Shown: positions 33,855 through 42,510, counted from the stretch's first letter. The stretch: DNA of 64,000 nucleotides from Leadbetterella sp. (GCA_019638185.1 JAHBUH010000007.1:62001-126000), one strand, 5' to 3'. The notes: a model not told the origin generated them from the sequence alone. Translations and numbers: made by a program.

Positions 33855-36701
33855 ATGATGAAAGTCTTTTACGCATTTTTATTGCTCATCAGCCTGGCGC
33901 TGGAAACCTCCGCCCAGAAAAAGCCTCTGGATCACAGCGTTTACGACGGCTGGCAGGCGCTGGGCACCACCGCTATTTCCAAAAAAGGAGATAAAGCCTT
34001 CTATGTAGTTGCGCCCCAGGAAGGCGATGCGCAGCTCTTTCTTAAAACAAACACCAATGAGACCCTGCTGACCCTGCCCCGGGCCACCAGCCCTAAGCTC
34101 AGCTTTGATGAAAAGCACTTTGTCAGCCTGATCTCACCGCCTTATGCCGATACGCGTAAGGCCAAAATCGACAAAAAGAAAAAGGAGGACATGCCTAAAG
34201 ACTCCCTGGCCCTTTATTCTTTTGCCACCAAAAGCTGGATCAAATTTCCGAATGTAAAATCCTACCAGCTGGCGGAAGAAGACGGCCGCTACCTGGTTTA
34301 TCTCTATGACGACATTCCGGAGAAAAAATCAAAAAAGGATACCACCTCCAAAGCGCAGAAACCGGCCCAGGCCGACTCCTCCAAAGTAAAGAGTGAGAAG
34401 CCGAAGAAACCCGTCAGCAAACTGGTGGTTTACCTCCTGGGCAGCGGGAAAGACACCGTCTTCACCAATGTGGAGTCCTATGAAATCGACAAAAAAGGAA
34501 ACTACGTGGTCTTTGCCCGTAAACCGGAAGAAAAAGACAGCCTGGGCACCACCGGCGGCGTATTCCGTTACCATATCTCCCTTAAGCAGCTCACCCACCT
34601 GACCTCAGGGAAAGGTACCTTCAAGAGCTTCACTTTTGACGAAACCGGCGAAAAACTGGCCTTCCTGGGCGATAAATCACCGGAAAAAGCACTTCAGAAA
34701 GATTTCAGGGTCTACTACCAGGCCGGAAACAGCACAGATTCTGCCCGGGTGCTGGTATCCGCAGCCACTCCGGGAGTTCCCAAAACCTGGAATGTCAGCG
34801 GCGAAGGTAACCTGCGTTTCAGCAAAAACGGCGAAAAACTCTACCTGGGCCTGGCGCCCGTTCCCCGCGTAAAAGACACTACCCTGGTGGAATTTGAGCA
34901 TGCCAAAGTGGACATCTGGCACTGGAAAGACGACTACCTCCAACCCCAGCAGCTGGTGAATCTCCGCCGTGAGCAGAACCGGACCTACCTGGCCGTACTG
35001 CACATGAACGCCCCTGACAGGGTGATCCCCCTGGCGGATGAGGAGCTGCCCGAAACCCGTACCACCGAAGACGCCGACAATGAGTTTGTACTGGCTACTA
35101 CTGACGTGGGCCGGAGAATAGAAACCCAATGGCAGACCGGCAGCTTCCAGGATGTATACGCGGTTTCCACAACAGACGGATCACGGAAGCTCATCATCAA
35201 AAACATCCGCGGTAATGTCTCCCTCTCGCCCGAAGGCAAATACGCCCTGTGGTATAACCGCGAAGACCGGAGCTGGTACGCCTCCCCTATGGCCGGCGGC
35301 ACCGCCGTGCAGTTGAACAAGGGCCTCACCGTATCCTTTGCCGATGAAGACAATGACTCCCCGGATGATCCCGGGGCCTACGGTACAGCCGGCTGGACCG
35401 CCGGAGACGATAAAGTATGGATCTACGACAAGTACGACATCTGGTCTTTCAAAACGGACGGCAGCCAGGCCGTTAAACTGACCTCAGGCCGGGAAAACCG
35501 GATCACCTACCGGTATGACGACTGGAAAGAGCGGAAATCGCGCTTTTCTCCCGTTCCTCTGGATGAGAAAACGCCTTTCATCCTAAGTGCGTTTAATCAC
35601 GCCACCAAAGAAAACGGCTTCTACCGCATGACCCTTCAGACCGGCAAAAAAGCCCCGAAAGAGCCTTTCAAAGAGATGGTATGGGCCAAAAACTACTACG
35701 GACAGATCAAAGAAGCCAAAGACGGCGGCGTTTATATCTATACCAAAGAGAAGTATGAGGAATCGCCTAACCTGTTTATCAGCAAGGATTTCGTGGCGGA
35801 GACCCAACTCTCCTCTATAAACCTCCAGCAAAAAGATTACAACTGGGGAACAGCCGAGCTCTTCCGGTGGACCACCCCTAACGGCCATGCCGCCGAGGGT
35901 ATCCTGTACAAACCGGAAGATTTTGATCCGAACAAGACCTACCCCATCATTGCCTACTTCTACGAAAAGCTGTCTGACGGGCTCTACCGCTACCAGGCTC
36001 CTGCCCCTACGCCTTCGCGACTAAACATCTCCTATTTTGTGAGTAACGGTTACGTGGTGCTCGCGCCGGATATTGTTTATACCATAGGCCACCCCGGAAA
36101 ATCAGCTGAAGAGTACATTAACTCCGGCATGGCCGAGCTGAAAAAGAACAAATGGGCCGGCAAAATGGCTATCCAGGGACAAAGCTGGGGCGGCTACCAG
36201 GTAGCCCACCTGATCACCGTCACGGATATGTACGATGCCGCCTGGACGGGAGCCCCCGTAGTAAACATGACCTCCGCTTATGGCGGGATCCGCTGGGGCA
36301 GCGGCATGAACCGCCAGTTCCAGTACGAGCGCACCCAGAGCCGGATCGGAGCTACCCTGTGGGAAAAGCCCGAACTGTACATGGAAAACTCCCCTCTCTT
36401 CCGGATGCCTGACGTAAAAACACCCGTAGTGATCATGCACAATGACCAGGACGGCGCCGTGCCCTGGTACCAGGGAATAGAAATGTTCACCGCCCTCAGA
36501 AGGCTTCAGAAGCCCGTTTGGCTGCTGAACTATAACGGCGATGACCATAACCTGGTACAGCGCCAGAACCGGAAAGACATCCAGCGCCGCCAGCAGCAGT
36601 TCTTTGACCACTTCCTCAAAGGCAAACCCGCCGCACCCTGGATAGAAAAAGGAGTTCCGGCTACGCTGAAGGGAATTGACTGGGGCTTCGGGGACGAATA
36701 A
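33855..36701 (+). CDS. S9 family serine peptidase (prolyl oligopeptidase type)
   Basis: 948 residues with signal peptide (LLLISLALETSAQ). Residues about 30-650 form the beta-propeller-like gate region with many WD-type strands and a lysine-rich insert near 155-185. The C-terminal hydrolase has the nucleophile in IQGQSWGGYQVAH (GxSxGG), the acid in MHNDQDGAVPW and the histidine in NGDDHNLVQ. It is a periplasmic peptidase cutting short peptides. Located directly behind the blaI-blaR1-like pair, it may be part of the regulated response. Ends at a hairpin terminator (36729-36767). Confidence 0.92.
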   Translation: MMKVFYAFLLLISLALETSAQKKPLDHSVYDGWQALGTTAISKKGDKAFYVVAPQEGDAQLFLKTNTNETLLTLPRATSPKLSFDEKHFVSLISPPYADTRKAKIDKKKKEDMPKDSLALYSFATKSWIKFPNVKSYQLAEEDGRYLVYLYDDIPEKKSKKDTTSKAQKPAQADSSKVKSEKPKKPVSKLVVYLLGSGKDTVFTNVESYEIDKKGNYVVFARKPEEKDSLGTTGGVFRYHISLKQLTHLTSGKGTFKSFTFDETGEKLAFLGDKSPEKALQKDFRVYYQAGNSTDSARVLVSAATPGVPKTWNVSGEGNLRFSKNGEKLYLGLAPVPRVKDTTLVEFEHAKVDIWHWKDDYLQPQQLVNLRREQNRTYLAVLHMNAPDRVIPLADEELPETRTTEDADNEFVLATTDVGRRIETQWQTGSFQDVYAVSTTDGSRKLIIKNIRGNVSLSPEGKYALWYNREDRSWYASPMAGGTAVQLNKGLTVSFADEDNDSPDDPGAYGTAGWTAGDDKVWIYDKYDIWSFKTDGSQAVKLTSGRENRITYRYDDWKERKSRFSPVPLDEKTPFILSAFNHATKENGFYRMTLQTGKKAPKEPFKEMVWAKNYYGQIKEAKDGGVYIYTKEKYEESPNLFISKDFVAETQLSSINLQQKDYNWGTAELFRWTTPNGHAAEGILYKPEDFDPNKTYPIIAYFYEKLSDGLYRYQAPAPTPSRLNISYFVSNGYVVLAPDIVYTIGHPGKSAEEYINSGMAELKKNKWAGKMAIQGQSWGGYQVAHLITVTDMYDAAWTGAPVVNMTSAYGGIRWGSGMNRQFQYERTQSRIGATLWEKPELYMENSPLFRMPDVKTPVVIMHNDQDGAVPWYQGIEMFTALRRLQKPVWLLNYNGDDHNLVQRQNRKDIQRRQQQFFDHFLKGKPAAPWIEKGVPATLKGIDWGFGDE

Positions 36702-36728
36702 GGTTCGGACAGAATGAATTTCAATAAG

Positions 36729-36767
36729 GGAGCCTCCTGTGTTTGTATACCAAATGCAGGAGGCTCC
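36729..36767 (+). terminator. Hairpin terminator after the S9 peptidase gene
   Basis: GGAGCCTCCTG (36729-36739) and CAGGAGGCTCC (36757-36767) are perfect 11-bp reverse complements with a 17-base loop, followed by TTCTTAC. Position 27 bases after the stop fits an intrinsic terminator, though the T tract is short. Confidence 0.65.
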
Positions 36768-36785
36768 TTCTTACATCAATACTCT

Positions 36786-37010
36786 TTACTTCCTCATAAT
36801 TTTAATCAGCTTATCGTATATCCCCATATTAGGCTATATCTCCCGGAAATCCAGCGAGTGTGGCCCGTACGCAAATACCGGCACCATTACGCCGGTATGG
36901 TCGGATGTGCTGAACTGGCCGTCTACATACCCGCGTTTTGTATCTCCATCCAGCAGGGTCAGTCCACCCGTTTCATGGTCGGCCGTAACTATCATTATTC
37001 CGGTAGGAAG
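36786..37010 (-). pseudogene. C-terminal remnant of an alkaline phosphatase
   Basis: Reading the minus strand from 37010, the frame gives PTGIMIVTADHETGGLTLLD (metal-binding VTADHETGG), then STSDHTGVMVPVFAYGPHS with the last metal-binding histidine. These are hallmark C-terminal motifs of PhoA-type alkaline phosphatase. The frame is interrupted by TAG at 36834-36836, yet family-like sequence continues in frame (MGIYDKLIKIMRK) to TAA at 36786. An in-frame TGA closes it upstream (37011-37013) and the N-terminal 300 or more residues are missing. It lies directly behind the phosphodiesterase-like gene, with which such phosphatases are often paired. Confidence 0.75.
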
Positions 37011-37038
37011 TCAAATACACCTCATGAAAATCCGCATT

Positions 37039-37818
37039 CTAAAATTCATGAGCCTTCCGGTGACGGAGGTACTGCCCCAGCTCGTTCACCTTATCGGTAT
37101 TAAGATAATCTACGCCCAGGTTCATCAGGAATTTCCAGGCATTGGGCGTATCCGGAGTAGCCCAGAAACGCAGGGGTTTCTGCTGCCGGTGAGCCTTCTC
37201 CACCATCCCGGAAAGCACCTGCCTCTCCTTCTCTACGGGAATTCCCTTCCCGTTCCACTGACTGAAATTCCGGAAAGACTGGCTGATCAGCCCTACCTTT
37301 TTTAGCTGTGCATCCGTATAATTTACTTCCGGCCGCCCATCGAAGAAAATATATTCCGGGTAATCACTGAAATGTTGAGGCTCAGGATTACTTCCTGAAA
37401 TCACCACCTTTACAGTTCCCTGCGGGTAGAAATACGCCCGGTGAGGTTCTAACACCTTCACTAAGGCGGGCAAAGCGGACGCATAATTAGTTTTCAGGTC
37501 GATCAGCAACTGCAACTGCCGGCTTTTGTCCGGGTAGATGCTTCCTCCGTTTTTACGGCAGGCTTCCAGAACAGGATACAGGTACAACGCCTCGAAGGTC
37601 CTGCCCGGCTCAATTTCCCCGTATTCATGTGCTACAAACAGCGAATCATTTCTCAGAAATAAATCGGCTTCCACAGAGCCAAACTCCTGCCTATACGCCA
37701 ATCCGAAGGGAAGAACCTGCAGATAATCGTTATGCGAATGGGCGTTTGAGGGGGTATATTGCGCATTAGCCCACGAGGAGCACAGCCCAAAAAACAGGAT
37801 AAATATCTTCTTCATCAT
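37039..37818 (-). CDS. Exported phosphodiesterase-like protein (PI-PLC/GDPD superfamily)
   Basis: 259 residues, signal peptide ending SSWANAQ. The start of the mature part, NAHSHNDYLQVLPF, and VEADLFLRNDSLFVAHEYGE, LLIDLKTN and the final VDYLNTDKVNEL match the TIM-barrel order of glycerophosphodiester phosphodiesterase/PI-PLC-like proteins (catalytic His in AHSHND, acidic pair in VEADLF). Probably periplasmic and involved in phosphate or lipid headgroup scavenging. The gene is followed directly by the alkaline phosphatase remnant, suggesting a former phosphate-acquisition pair or fusion. Confidence 0.8.
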   Translation of the reverse strand: MMKKIFILFFGLCSSWANAQYTPSNAHSHNDYLQVLPFGLAYRQEFGSVEADLFLRNDSLFVAHEYGEIEPGRTFEALYLYPVLEACRKNGGSIYPDKSRQLQLLIDLKTNYASALPALVKVLEPHRAYFYPQGTVKVVISGSNPEPQHFSDYPEYIFFDGRPEVNYTDAQLKKVGLISQSFRNFSQWNGKGIPVEKERQVLSGMVEKAHRQQKPLRFWATPDTPNAWKFLMNLGVDYLNTDKVNELGQYLRHRKAHEF

Positions 37819-37820
37819 TA

Positions 37821-37904
37821 CTTTTACATTAATAAAGCGCGCTGCCCGTACAGAACGACGGCCTAAAGGTAAAAACAGAAGAAAGATTATCAGTAATGTA
37901 AAAG
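37821..37904. repeat. Long-spaced 11-bp inverted repeat
   Basis: CTTTTACATTA (37821-37831) and TAATGTAAAAG (37894-37904) are exact reverse complements separated by 62 bases, upstream of the phosphodiesterase-like gene. They could be paired protein-binding sites or the ends of a degenerate miniature element. No target duplication is visible. Confidence 0.4.
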
Positions 37905-37947
37905 GATCTTTAAATTTTCTACACGTAGCAATTACAAATGGAGCAGA

Positions 37948-38037
37948 TCACCCTTCCCTGTCCATATAAAGAGAATACGTTCTGTAGACGATATAAGCTA
38001 CCAGCCCTATCCCCAATACGATCGTGAAGTATCCCAT
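37948..38037 (-). CDS. 29-residue single-pass membrane peptide
   Basis: From ATG (38035-38037) to TGA the frame encodes 29 residues: a start MGYFTIVLGIGLVAYIVYRT with about 17 hydrophobic residues, then a polar tail YSLYMDREG. The positive residue after the helix and acidic tail are typical of tiny inner-membrane proteins. A full TTTG-N19-TAATTTTG promoter lies just upstream (38062-38092), with the expected transcript start about 17 bases before the ATG, which strongly suggests that the frame is expressed. Function unknown. The peptide is too short for routine gene finding. Confidence 0.55.
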   Translation of the reverse strand: MGYFTIVLGIGLVAYIVYRTYSLYMDREG

Positions 38038-38061
38038 AGCAATTTTCGTTTAATGACCCCA

Positions 38062-38092
38062 CAAAATTAGTAAACTCTACTAAATCTACAAA
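38062..38092 (-). promoter_or_regulatory. Promoter of the 29-residue peptide gene with operator-like site
   Basis: On the minus strand TTTG (38089-38092) and TAATTTTG (38062-38069) are separated by exactly 19 bases. A TAGTA-AACTC-TACTA palindrome (38068-38082) overlaps the -7 element. It has the same 5-5-5 layout as the sites in front of blaI (32126-32140), hinting at a BlaI-type regulator. No other gene start on this strand is near. Confidence 0.55.
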
Positions 38093-38217
38093 ATCTATAG
38101 AGTATAAATTATTCGGGCTGGGTTTCAGGGGGATATTGATCTCATTATCTTTTTGAAATAAGATTAATTTTTCCTAACTCTACTACAAATCCTTCAACCA
38201 ATCTATCACCCTGCACA

Positions 38218-38682
38218 ATGCGTACTTTAAAAGGATCCATTAAAAAGACACTGACCGGGGAGGTCTTTGAAACAGAACTTACACCTTTCAGGTTAAAGGA
38301 TATCGGACAGATTAAAAAAGCAGATTGGCAGTTCAATTGGGAAAGAGAGGTTACAGATAAGCAGAAAAGGGTAATTAAACTCACTATTATAGATGATCCT
38401 GAAACAATTTACGTGTTGTTAAGCATTGGAGATAATATTGACCATATCCTGATGTACCTGATAGAGAGTGCAGATTTTAATAAAGGAAAAAGAAAACTAT
38501 ATGAAGGAATTCCCGGAAACCTGATAGCCTATGCCTGCAAATTATCTTTTGACCTGGGTTATGAGGGCTATGTAATGTTTTACGCCAAAAGCCGGTTAAT
38601 AAAACATTACGAAGAAACGTTAGGAGCCCGCTCCATCGGAGGATTGAAAATGATCCTGGACTCAAAAGCAGCATTAAGATAG
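38218..38682 (+). CDS. GNAT-fold-like protein of unknown function
   Basis: 154 residues, cytoplasmic. The second half has an acetyltransferase-like layout: MYLIESADFNKGKRKLYEG corresponds to the strand-and-loop before the cofactor site, IPGNLIAYACKLSFDLGYEG to the following helix, and VMFYAKSRLIKHYEETLGA to the last strand and helix with a typical Y..LGA. I have seen similar proteins described as GNAT-related or toxin-like, but cannot name a family with certainty. It is followed after 30 bases by a 59-residue gene. Upstream is an AT-rich region of low complexity. Confidence 0.65.
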   Translation: MRTLKGSIKKTLTGEVFETELTPFRLKDIGQIKKADWQFNWEREVTDKQKRVIKLTIIDDPETIYVLLSIGDNIDHILMYLIESADFNKGKRKLYEGIPGNLIAYACKLSFDLGYEGYVMFYAKSRLIKHYEETLGARSIGGLKMILDSKAALR

Positions 38683-38712
38683 ATCACAAGATTTTTAAAA
38701 ACCAAATAGATT

Positions 38713-38892
38713 ATGCCCAACTACTCAGAAATGGATAAAAAAGATTTTGTCTTTATTCCTGTGACTCCTTCTGAACAGGACAGGAAAGAAATAAGTGATT
38801 TCATCCGGAAGGATAAGGCGCAAAGTAAATCTTTGAAAATATCCACCCTCCCCACTAGAAAAAAACAGGGAAGCCGTAGAGTTAATTCCTGA
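38713..38892 (+). CDS. 59-residue basic protein downstream of the GNAT-like gene
   Basis: ATG (38713) to TGA gives 59 residues, beginning MPNYSEMDKKDFVFIPVTPS, then EQDRKEISDFIRKDKAQSKS and a basic tail rich in K and R. The N-terminus may be structured and the C-terminus is probably disordered. It is 30 bases behind the GNAT-like gene on the same strand, so cotranscribed. Size, charge and position resemble a small antitoxin or partner protein, but there is no direct evidence. Confidence 0.55.
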   Translation: MPNYSEMDKKDFVFIPVTPSEQDRKEISDFIRKDKAQSKSLKISTLPTRKKQGSRRVNS

Positions 38893-38951
38893 ATCTTAGT
38901 ACCCTCTATAGAGTCATTCTTCTCCCATAATACAATACTTCGTATTCGAAC

Positions 38952-39338
38952 CTAGGACACCACCAACTCCCTGAACAGCTGTTCCAGCTTCGCCTCCGGG
39001 TCCGCCGTCAGGCCGGGATGAATTTTAGAGCTCTGGATGACGGTGCTGCGGGTGGCGGTGAGCCAGCGGAAGCGCTCGGCGGCGGGGAGCTGACCTATGG
39101 GGCCGGCGTCTTTTCCACCCAGGGCGATCTTCCGGAAAGTGTGGAGGTATTCTTCGAGGTCTGCCAGCTGCATTTCTGTACAAAATCCCTGAAATTTTAG
39201 TGCATTGATCTCGTATTTTACCTGTAGAAAGCTCTGGGATCTGCAATAAAGCACCACGCCCACGTTAAAGAACTCTTCACGCTCCACACGGGGCACTACC
39301 CGGATCACGGCATATTCATACAAGTGCTTCTCTTGCAT
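38952..39338 (-). CDS. DUF3037 protein, partner of the HipA-like kinase
   Basis: 128 residues from the ATG at 39338 (MQEKHLYEYAVIRVVPRVER). The pattern YAVIRVVPRVEREEFFNVGVVLYC and the C-terminal GLTADPEAKLEQLFRELV are characteristic of DUF3037. The family is known to sit beside HipA-like kinase genes. The start lies 23 bases inside the end of the kinase gene, so translation is coupled. Function unknown; a regulator or target of the kinase is plausible. An upstream TTG at 39356 would add six residues. Confidence 0.85.
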   Translation of the reverse strand: MQEKHLYEYAVIRVVPRVEREEFFNVGVVLYCRSQSFLQVKYEINALKFQGFCTEMQLADLEEYLHTFRKIALGGKDAGPIGQLPAAERFRWLTATRSTVIQSSKIHPGLTADPEAKLEQLFRELVVS

Positions 39339-40077
39339 CGCGGGCTTCTTTGACAAATATTTCCGAATTCTTTAACCGTATTTTGAGGAAGTCTCCATAC
39401 ACCTGGCGGTCATTTTCTTCCACCAGCCACTGCGCCGGGATCGCCGCCATCAGCTCGTCAATGAAAGCATCGGTCAGGATCTCCTTTGCCCGGGTATCGG
39501 CTTCCTCCAGGCCAGCAGCATGCTTCAGTAAAACATGATCTTTAATGGCTTTGAACGAGCTCAGCGCCTGCTTTTCCCAGGTATCCCAGTTGTGATGAAA
39601 ATACAATGACGCCCCGTGGTCTATCAGCCACAGCTCCCGGTGCCACATCAGCATGTTCGTGTTTTTGGCGGTCCGGTCCACATTGGTCAGGAAAGCATCC
39701 AGCCATACAATGCGCGACGCCAGCTCTTCCGATATCCCGTGCAGCACCGGATCAAAGGTAATGGCCCCGGACAAATAATGTACGCCCAGGTTCAGCCCGG
39801 TACTGAACTTCAGCAGGTCCTGGATCTCCTCGTCGGGCTCGGTCTTACCGAAACTGTCGTCCAGCCAGGCCAATACCAGCTCCGGCACGCGCAGTCCCAG
39901 CTTACGGGCTATCTCCCCGCCGATCAGGTCAGCTACCAGTGCTTTGGGCCCCTGGCCCGCACCCCGGAATTTCAGCACATACAGGAAGGCATCGTCTGCC
40001 TCCGCAATGGCCGGGAGCGAACCCCCTTCCCGAAGTGGCGTTACATACCGGGTAATATGTACTTCCCGTAGTTCCAC
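39316..40077 (-). CDS. HipA-like kinase family protein
   Basis: 253 residues, GTG start three bases after thrC. Shorter than HipA of E. coli and lacking its N-terminal domain. The kinase-like features are FKGAGQGPKALVADLIGGEIAR-type glycine loop (here KFRGAGQGPKALV), VWLDAFLTNVDRTAKNTNMLMW, in which D and N match the HipA catalytic NxDRH-like loop, and LWLIDHGASLYFHH as the metal-binding DxG/DHG segment. No HipB-like antitoxin gene is present. It lies between thrC and the DUF3037 gene, in what looks like the carA operon. Confidence 0.85.
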   Translation of the reverse strand: MELREVHITRYVTPLREGGSLPAIAEADDAFLYVLKFRGAGQGPKALVADLIGGEIARKLGLRVPELVLAWLDDSFGKTEPDEEIQDLLKFSTGLNLGVHYLSGAITFDPVLHGISEELASRIVWLDAFLTNVDRTAKNTNMLMWHRELWLIDHGASLYFHHNWDTWEKQALSSFKAIKDHVLLKHAAGLEEADTRAKEILTDAFIDELMAAIPAQWLVEENDRQVYGDFLKIRLKNSEIFVKEARDAREALV

Positions 40078-40080
40078 GTA

Positions 40081-41376
40081 TTAAATAAGATTTTTCTTAA
40101 GATAGGCCCGGAAAGTATCGTAGGCCGTGTCCGTTACGGTGGCCTGCTTTTCACCGGCCATGGAAAGCCGGTCGGGAATTTCCGGCGTAAAGCCCAGGAT
40201 AGCCTCCATTTCCGGCAGGAACTTCCCGTAATGCGCTGTAGACAGGAAAACGCCTGTCAGGTCTGCCCCGGTTTCCCTGCGGTAATCCTGCAGGCCCAGG
40301 TAAGCCACCGCCGTATGCGGGCAGGCCAGGTAATTGTACTTCCGGTAGAGGTCCAGAACGGCCCTGCGGGTTTCCTCATCGGTATAGAAATACCCGGTCA
40401 GGTAATCGTGTATCTGATGGCCCAGCAGGGCTTTCAGACGGGGGAAATTACTGGGATTCCCCACATCCATGGCATTGGAAATGGTGGAAATAGACGGAGA
40501 AATGGGGGTATAAAGGCCTGTCCGGAGAAATTCCGGTACTACATTATTGACATTGGTAGCCGCCACAAAGCGCTTTACGGGCATACCCATACGCAGGGCC
40601 AGGATTCCGGCAGTCAGGTTCCCGAAATTGCCGGAAGGCACGGAAAACACCAGCTCTTTGCCCGTCTTTTTCAATTGGGCATAGGCCGAAATATAATAAA
40701 ACGCCTGCGGGATAAGCCGGGCTATATTGATGGAGTTAGCCGAAGCCAGGTGGTATTGATTTCTGAGCTCTTCATCCAGGAAAGCCTGCTTTACCAGTGC
40801 CTGGCAGTCGTCAAACGTACCTTCCACTTCCAGTGCCTTCACATTCTCCCCTAAAGTGGTCAGCTGCCTCTCCTGGATGGCGCTCACCTTCCCTTTCGGG
40901 TAGAGGATGGTCACGGATATGCCCGGTACCCGGTAAAAGCCCTGGGCCACGGCACCGCCGGTATCGCCGGAAGTAGCCACCAGGATATTCAGGGTCTCGC
41001 CCGATTGCCCGAGAAAATAAGACATCGTAGCGGCCATAAACCGGGCTCCGAAGTCCTTAAAGGCCATAGAGGGCCCGTGAAACAGCTCCAGGCAGTACAG
41101 GTCAGCGGCCAGCTTCACGGCAGGCGCCTCAAAATCAAGAGCCGAATGGATAAGGGTCTCCAGGTCAGTTTCCGGGATATCCTCTCCCAGCAAAGCTTCG
41201 CTTACCGCTACAGCAATCTCGTTAAAGCTAAGATTTTCCACATTATCCCAGAAGCTTTGAGGCAGCGTGGGGATCTCTGTGGGCATATACAGGCCATGAT
41301 CAGCAGGCAGCCCCCGGAAGATTGCCTCCCGGAAACTTACTTCGGGGCTGATATGATTGGTACTATAGAGTTTCAT
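40081..41376 (-). CDS. thrC: Threonine synthase
   Basis: 431 residues, the usual size. The PLP lysine is in GPSMAFKDFGARFM; the phosphate-binding stretch VATSGDTGGAVAQGF and FSVPSGNFGNLTAG are typical. It converts O-phospho-L-homoserine to L-threonine. The gene starts with a one-base overlap to carA and ends three bases before the HipA-like kinase gene. The usual thrA-thrB partners are not adjacent. Confidence 0.96.
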   Translation of the reverse strand: MKLYSTNHISPEVSFREAIFRGLPADHGLYMPTEIPTLPQSFWDNVENLSFNEIAVAVSEALLGEDIPETDLETLIHSALDFEAPAVKLAADLYCLELFHGPSMAFKDFGARFMAATMSYFLGQSGETLNILVATSGDTGGAVAQGFYRVPGISVTILYPKGKVSAIQERQLTTLGENVKALEVEGTFDDCQALVKQAFLDEELRNQYHLASANSINIARLIPQAFYYISAYAQLKKTGKELVFSVPSGNFGNLTAGILALRMGMPVKRFVAATNVNNVVPEFLRTGLYTPISPSISTISNAMDVGNPSNFPRLKALLGHQIHDYLTGYFYTDEETRRAVLDLYRKYNYLACPHTAVAYLGLQDYRRETGADLTGVFLSTAHYGKFLPEMEAILGFTPEIPDRLSMAGEKQATVTDTAYDTFRAYLKKNLI

Positions 41377-42479
41377 TAGCCCCTCACCATTTCCAGGAAC
41401 TGATCAAACAGGTAGTTGGCATCGTTAGGGCCAGGTGCCGCTTCCGGGTGATATTGCACCGAGAAGGCCGGCTTATTTTTCAGGCGAATCCCCTCAATGG
41501 TATTGTCGTTCAGGTTAATGTGCGTCACTTCCACATCCGGGTTATTATTAGCCTCTTCCGGTTTCAGCGCAAAGCCGTGGTTCTGAGAAGTGATCTCGCA
41601 ACGTCCCGTCTGCAGGTTCTTCACGGGATGATTCAGCCCTCGGTGGCCGTTATGCATTTTATAGGTACCTATGCCCTGGGTCTGTCCCAGCAGCTGATGC
41701 CCCAGGCAGATCCCGAAAAGCGGCTTGCCGGTTTCCAGCAGCGCGTTTACCGTATCCACGGCGTAGTCCATACAGCCCGGATCTCCGGGGCCGTTTGAGA
41801 TAAAATAACCGTCAGGATTCCAGCCGGTAATCTCTGCCACCGGTGTTTTGGCGTTAAAGACCTTCAGGTAGCAATCTCTCTCCGTAAAGTTTCTCAGGAT
41901 ATTCCGTTTACAGCCATAATCTATTACTGCCAGCCGGGTTTTGGCTTCCGGATCCCCTAAGAAGTAAGGTTCTGCCGTGCTCACCACCGAGCTCAGCTCC
42001 AGTCCTTCCATATCCGGGCAGTCGTTCAGGATAGCCTTCAGCGCCTCTATATCTTCCGACTCCGAAGAGATCAGGCAGTTCATGGCGCCTTTGTCGCGTA
42101 CATGACGTACAATCTGGCGGGTATCGATATCCGATATCCCTACAATTCCGTTTCTCTCAAAATAATCCTGCAGGGAGCCGTCAGCCGTAGCCCGGGAATA
42201 ATATTCTTCCTCAAAGGCATTGCACACCATTCCTTTGATCTTAATCCCGTCAGATTCCTCTTCCGTATCCAGTTTAACCCCATAATTCCCGATATGCGCG
42301 GTAGTGTTAACAATGATCTGGCCGAAATACGAAGGATCCGTATAGAGCTCCTGGTAACCGGTCATTCCCGTGTTAAAACAAATCTCGCCTGTAGTAGTTC
42401 CAATTTTTCCGAGTGCTTTTCCTTTAAAAACGGTGCCGTCCTGAAGCAATAAAACGGCTGTCTGTGTTAGTGAAGTCAT
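41376..42479 (-). CDS. carA: Carbamoyl phosphate synthase small subunit
   Basis: 367 residues. N-terminal domain (ALLLQDGTVFKGKALGK, NTGMTGYQEL, FGQIIVNTTAHIGNYG) and C-terminal class I amidotransferase with nucleophile FGICLGHQLLGQ and catalytic VQYHPEAAPGPND. It supplies ammonia from glutamine to CarB for carbamoyl phosphate, used in arginine and pyrimidine synthesis. carB is not nearby. First gene of the carA-thrC-hipA-DUF3037 unit, with a TATCTTTG promoter element at 42511-42518. Confidence 0.97.
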   Translation of the reverse strand: MTSLTQTAVLLLQDGTVFKGKALGKIGTTTGEICFNTGMTGYQELYTDPSYFGQIIVNTTAHIGNYGVKLDTEEESDGIKIKGMVCNAFEEEYYSRATADGSLQDYFERNGIVGISDIDTRQIVRHVRDKGAMNCLISSESEDIEALKAILNDCPDMEGLELSSVVSTAEPYFLGDPEAKTRLAVIDYGCKRNILRNFTERDCYLKVFNAKTPVAEITGWNPDGYFISNGPGDPGCMDYAVDTVNALLETGKPLFGICLGHQLLGQTQGIGTYKMHNGHRGLNHPVKNLQTGRCEITSQNHGFALKPEEANNNPDVEVTHINLNDNTIEGIRLKNKPAFSVQYHPEAAPGPNDANYLFDQFLEMVRG

Positions 42480-42510
42480 CTGCTATTGATTTGTACTGAG
42501 TATCGGAGTG

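Noticed and set aside
36714-37305. Plus-strand frames after the S9 peptidase gene.
   Set aside because: They are antisense to the alkaline phosphatase remnant and the phosphodiesterase-like gene, whose motifs are clear on the minus strand.
38145-38384. Minus-strand frame ending in a protein-like stretch VRIVQGDRLVEGFVVELG.
   Set aside because: It overlaps the start of the better supported GNAT-like gene on the opposite strand and its N-terminal half looks like a shadow; only the last 31 codons look natural, so it was not annotated.
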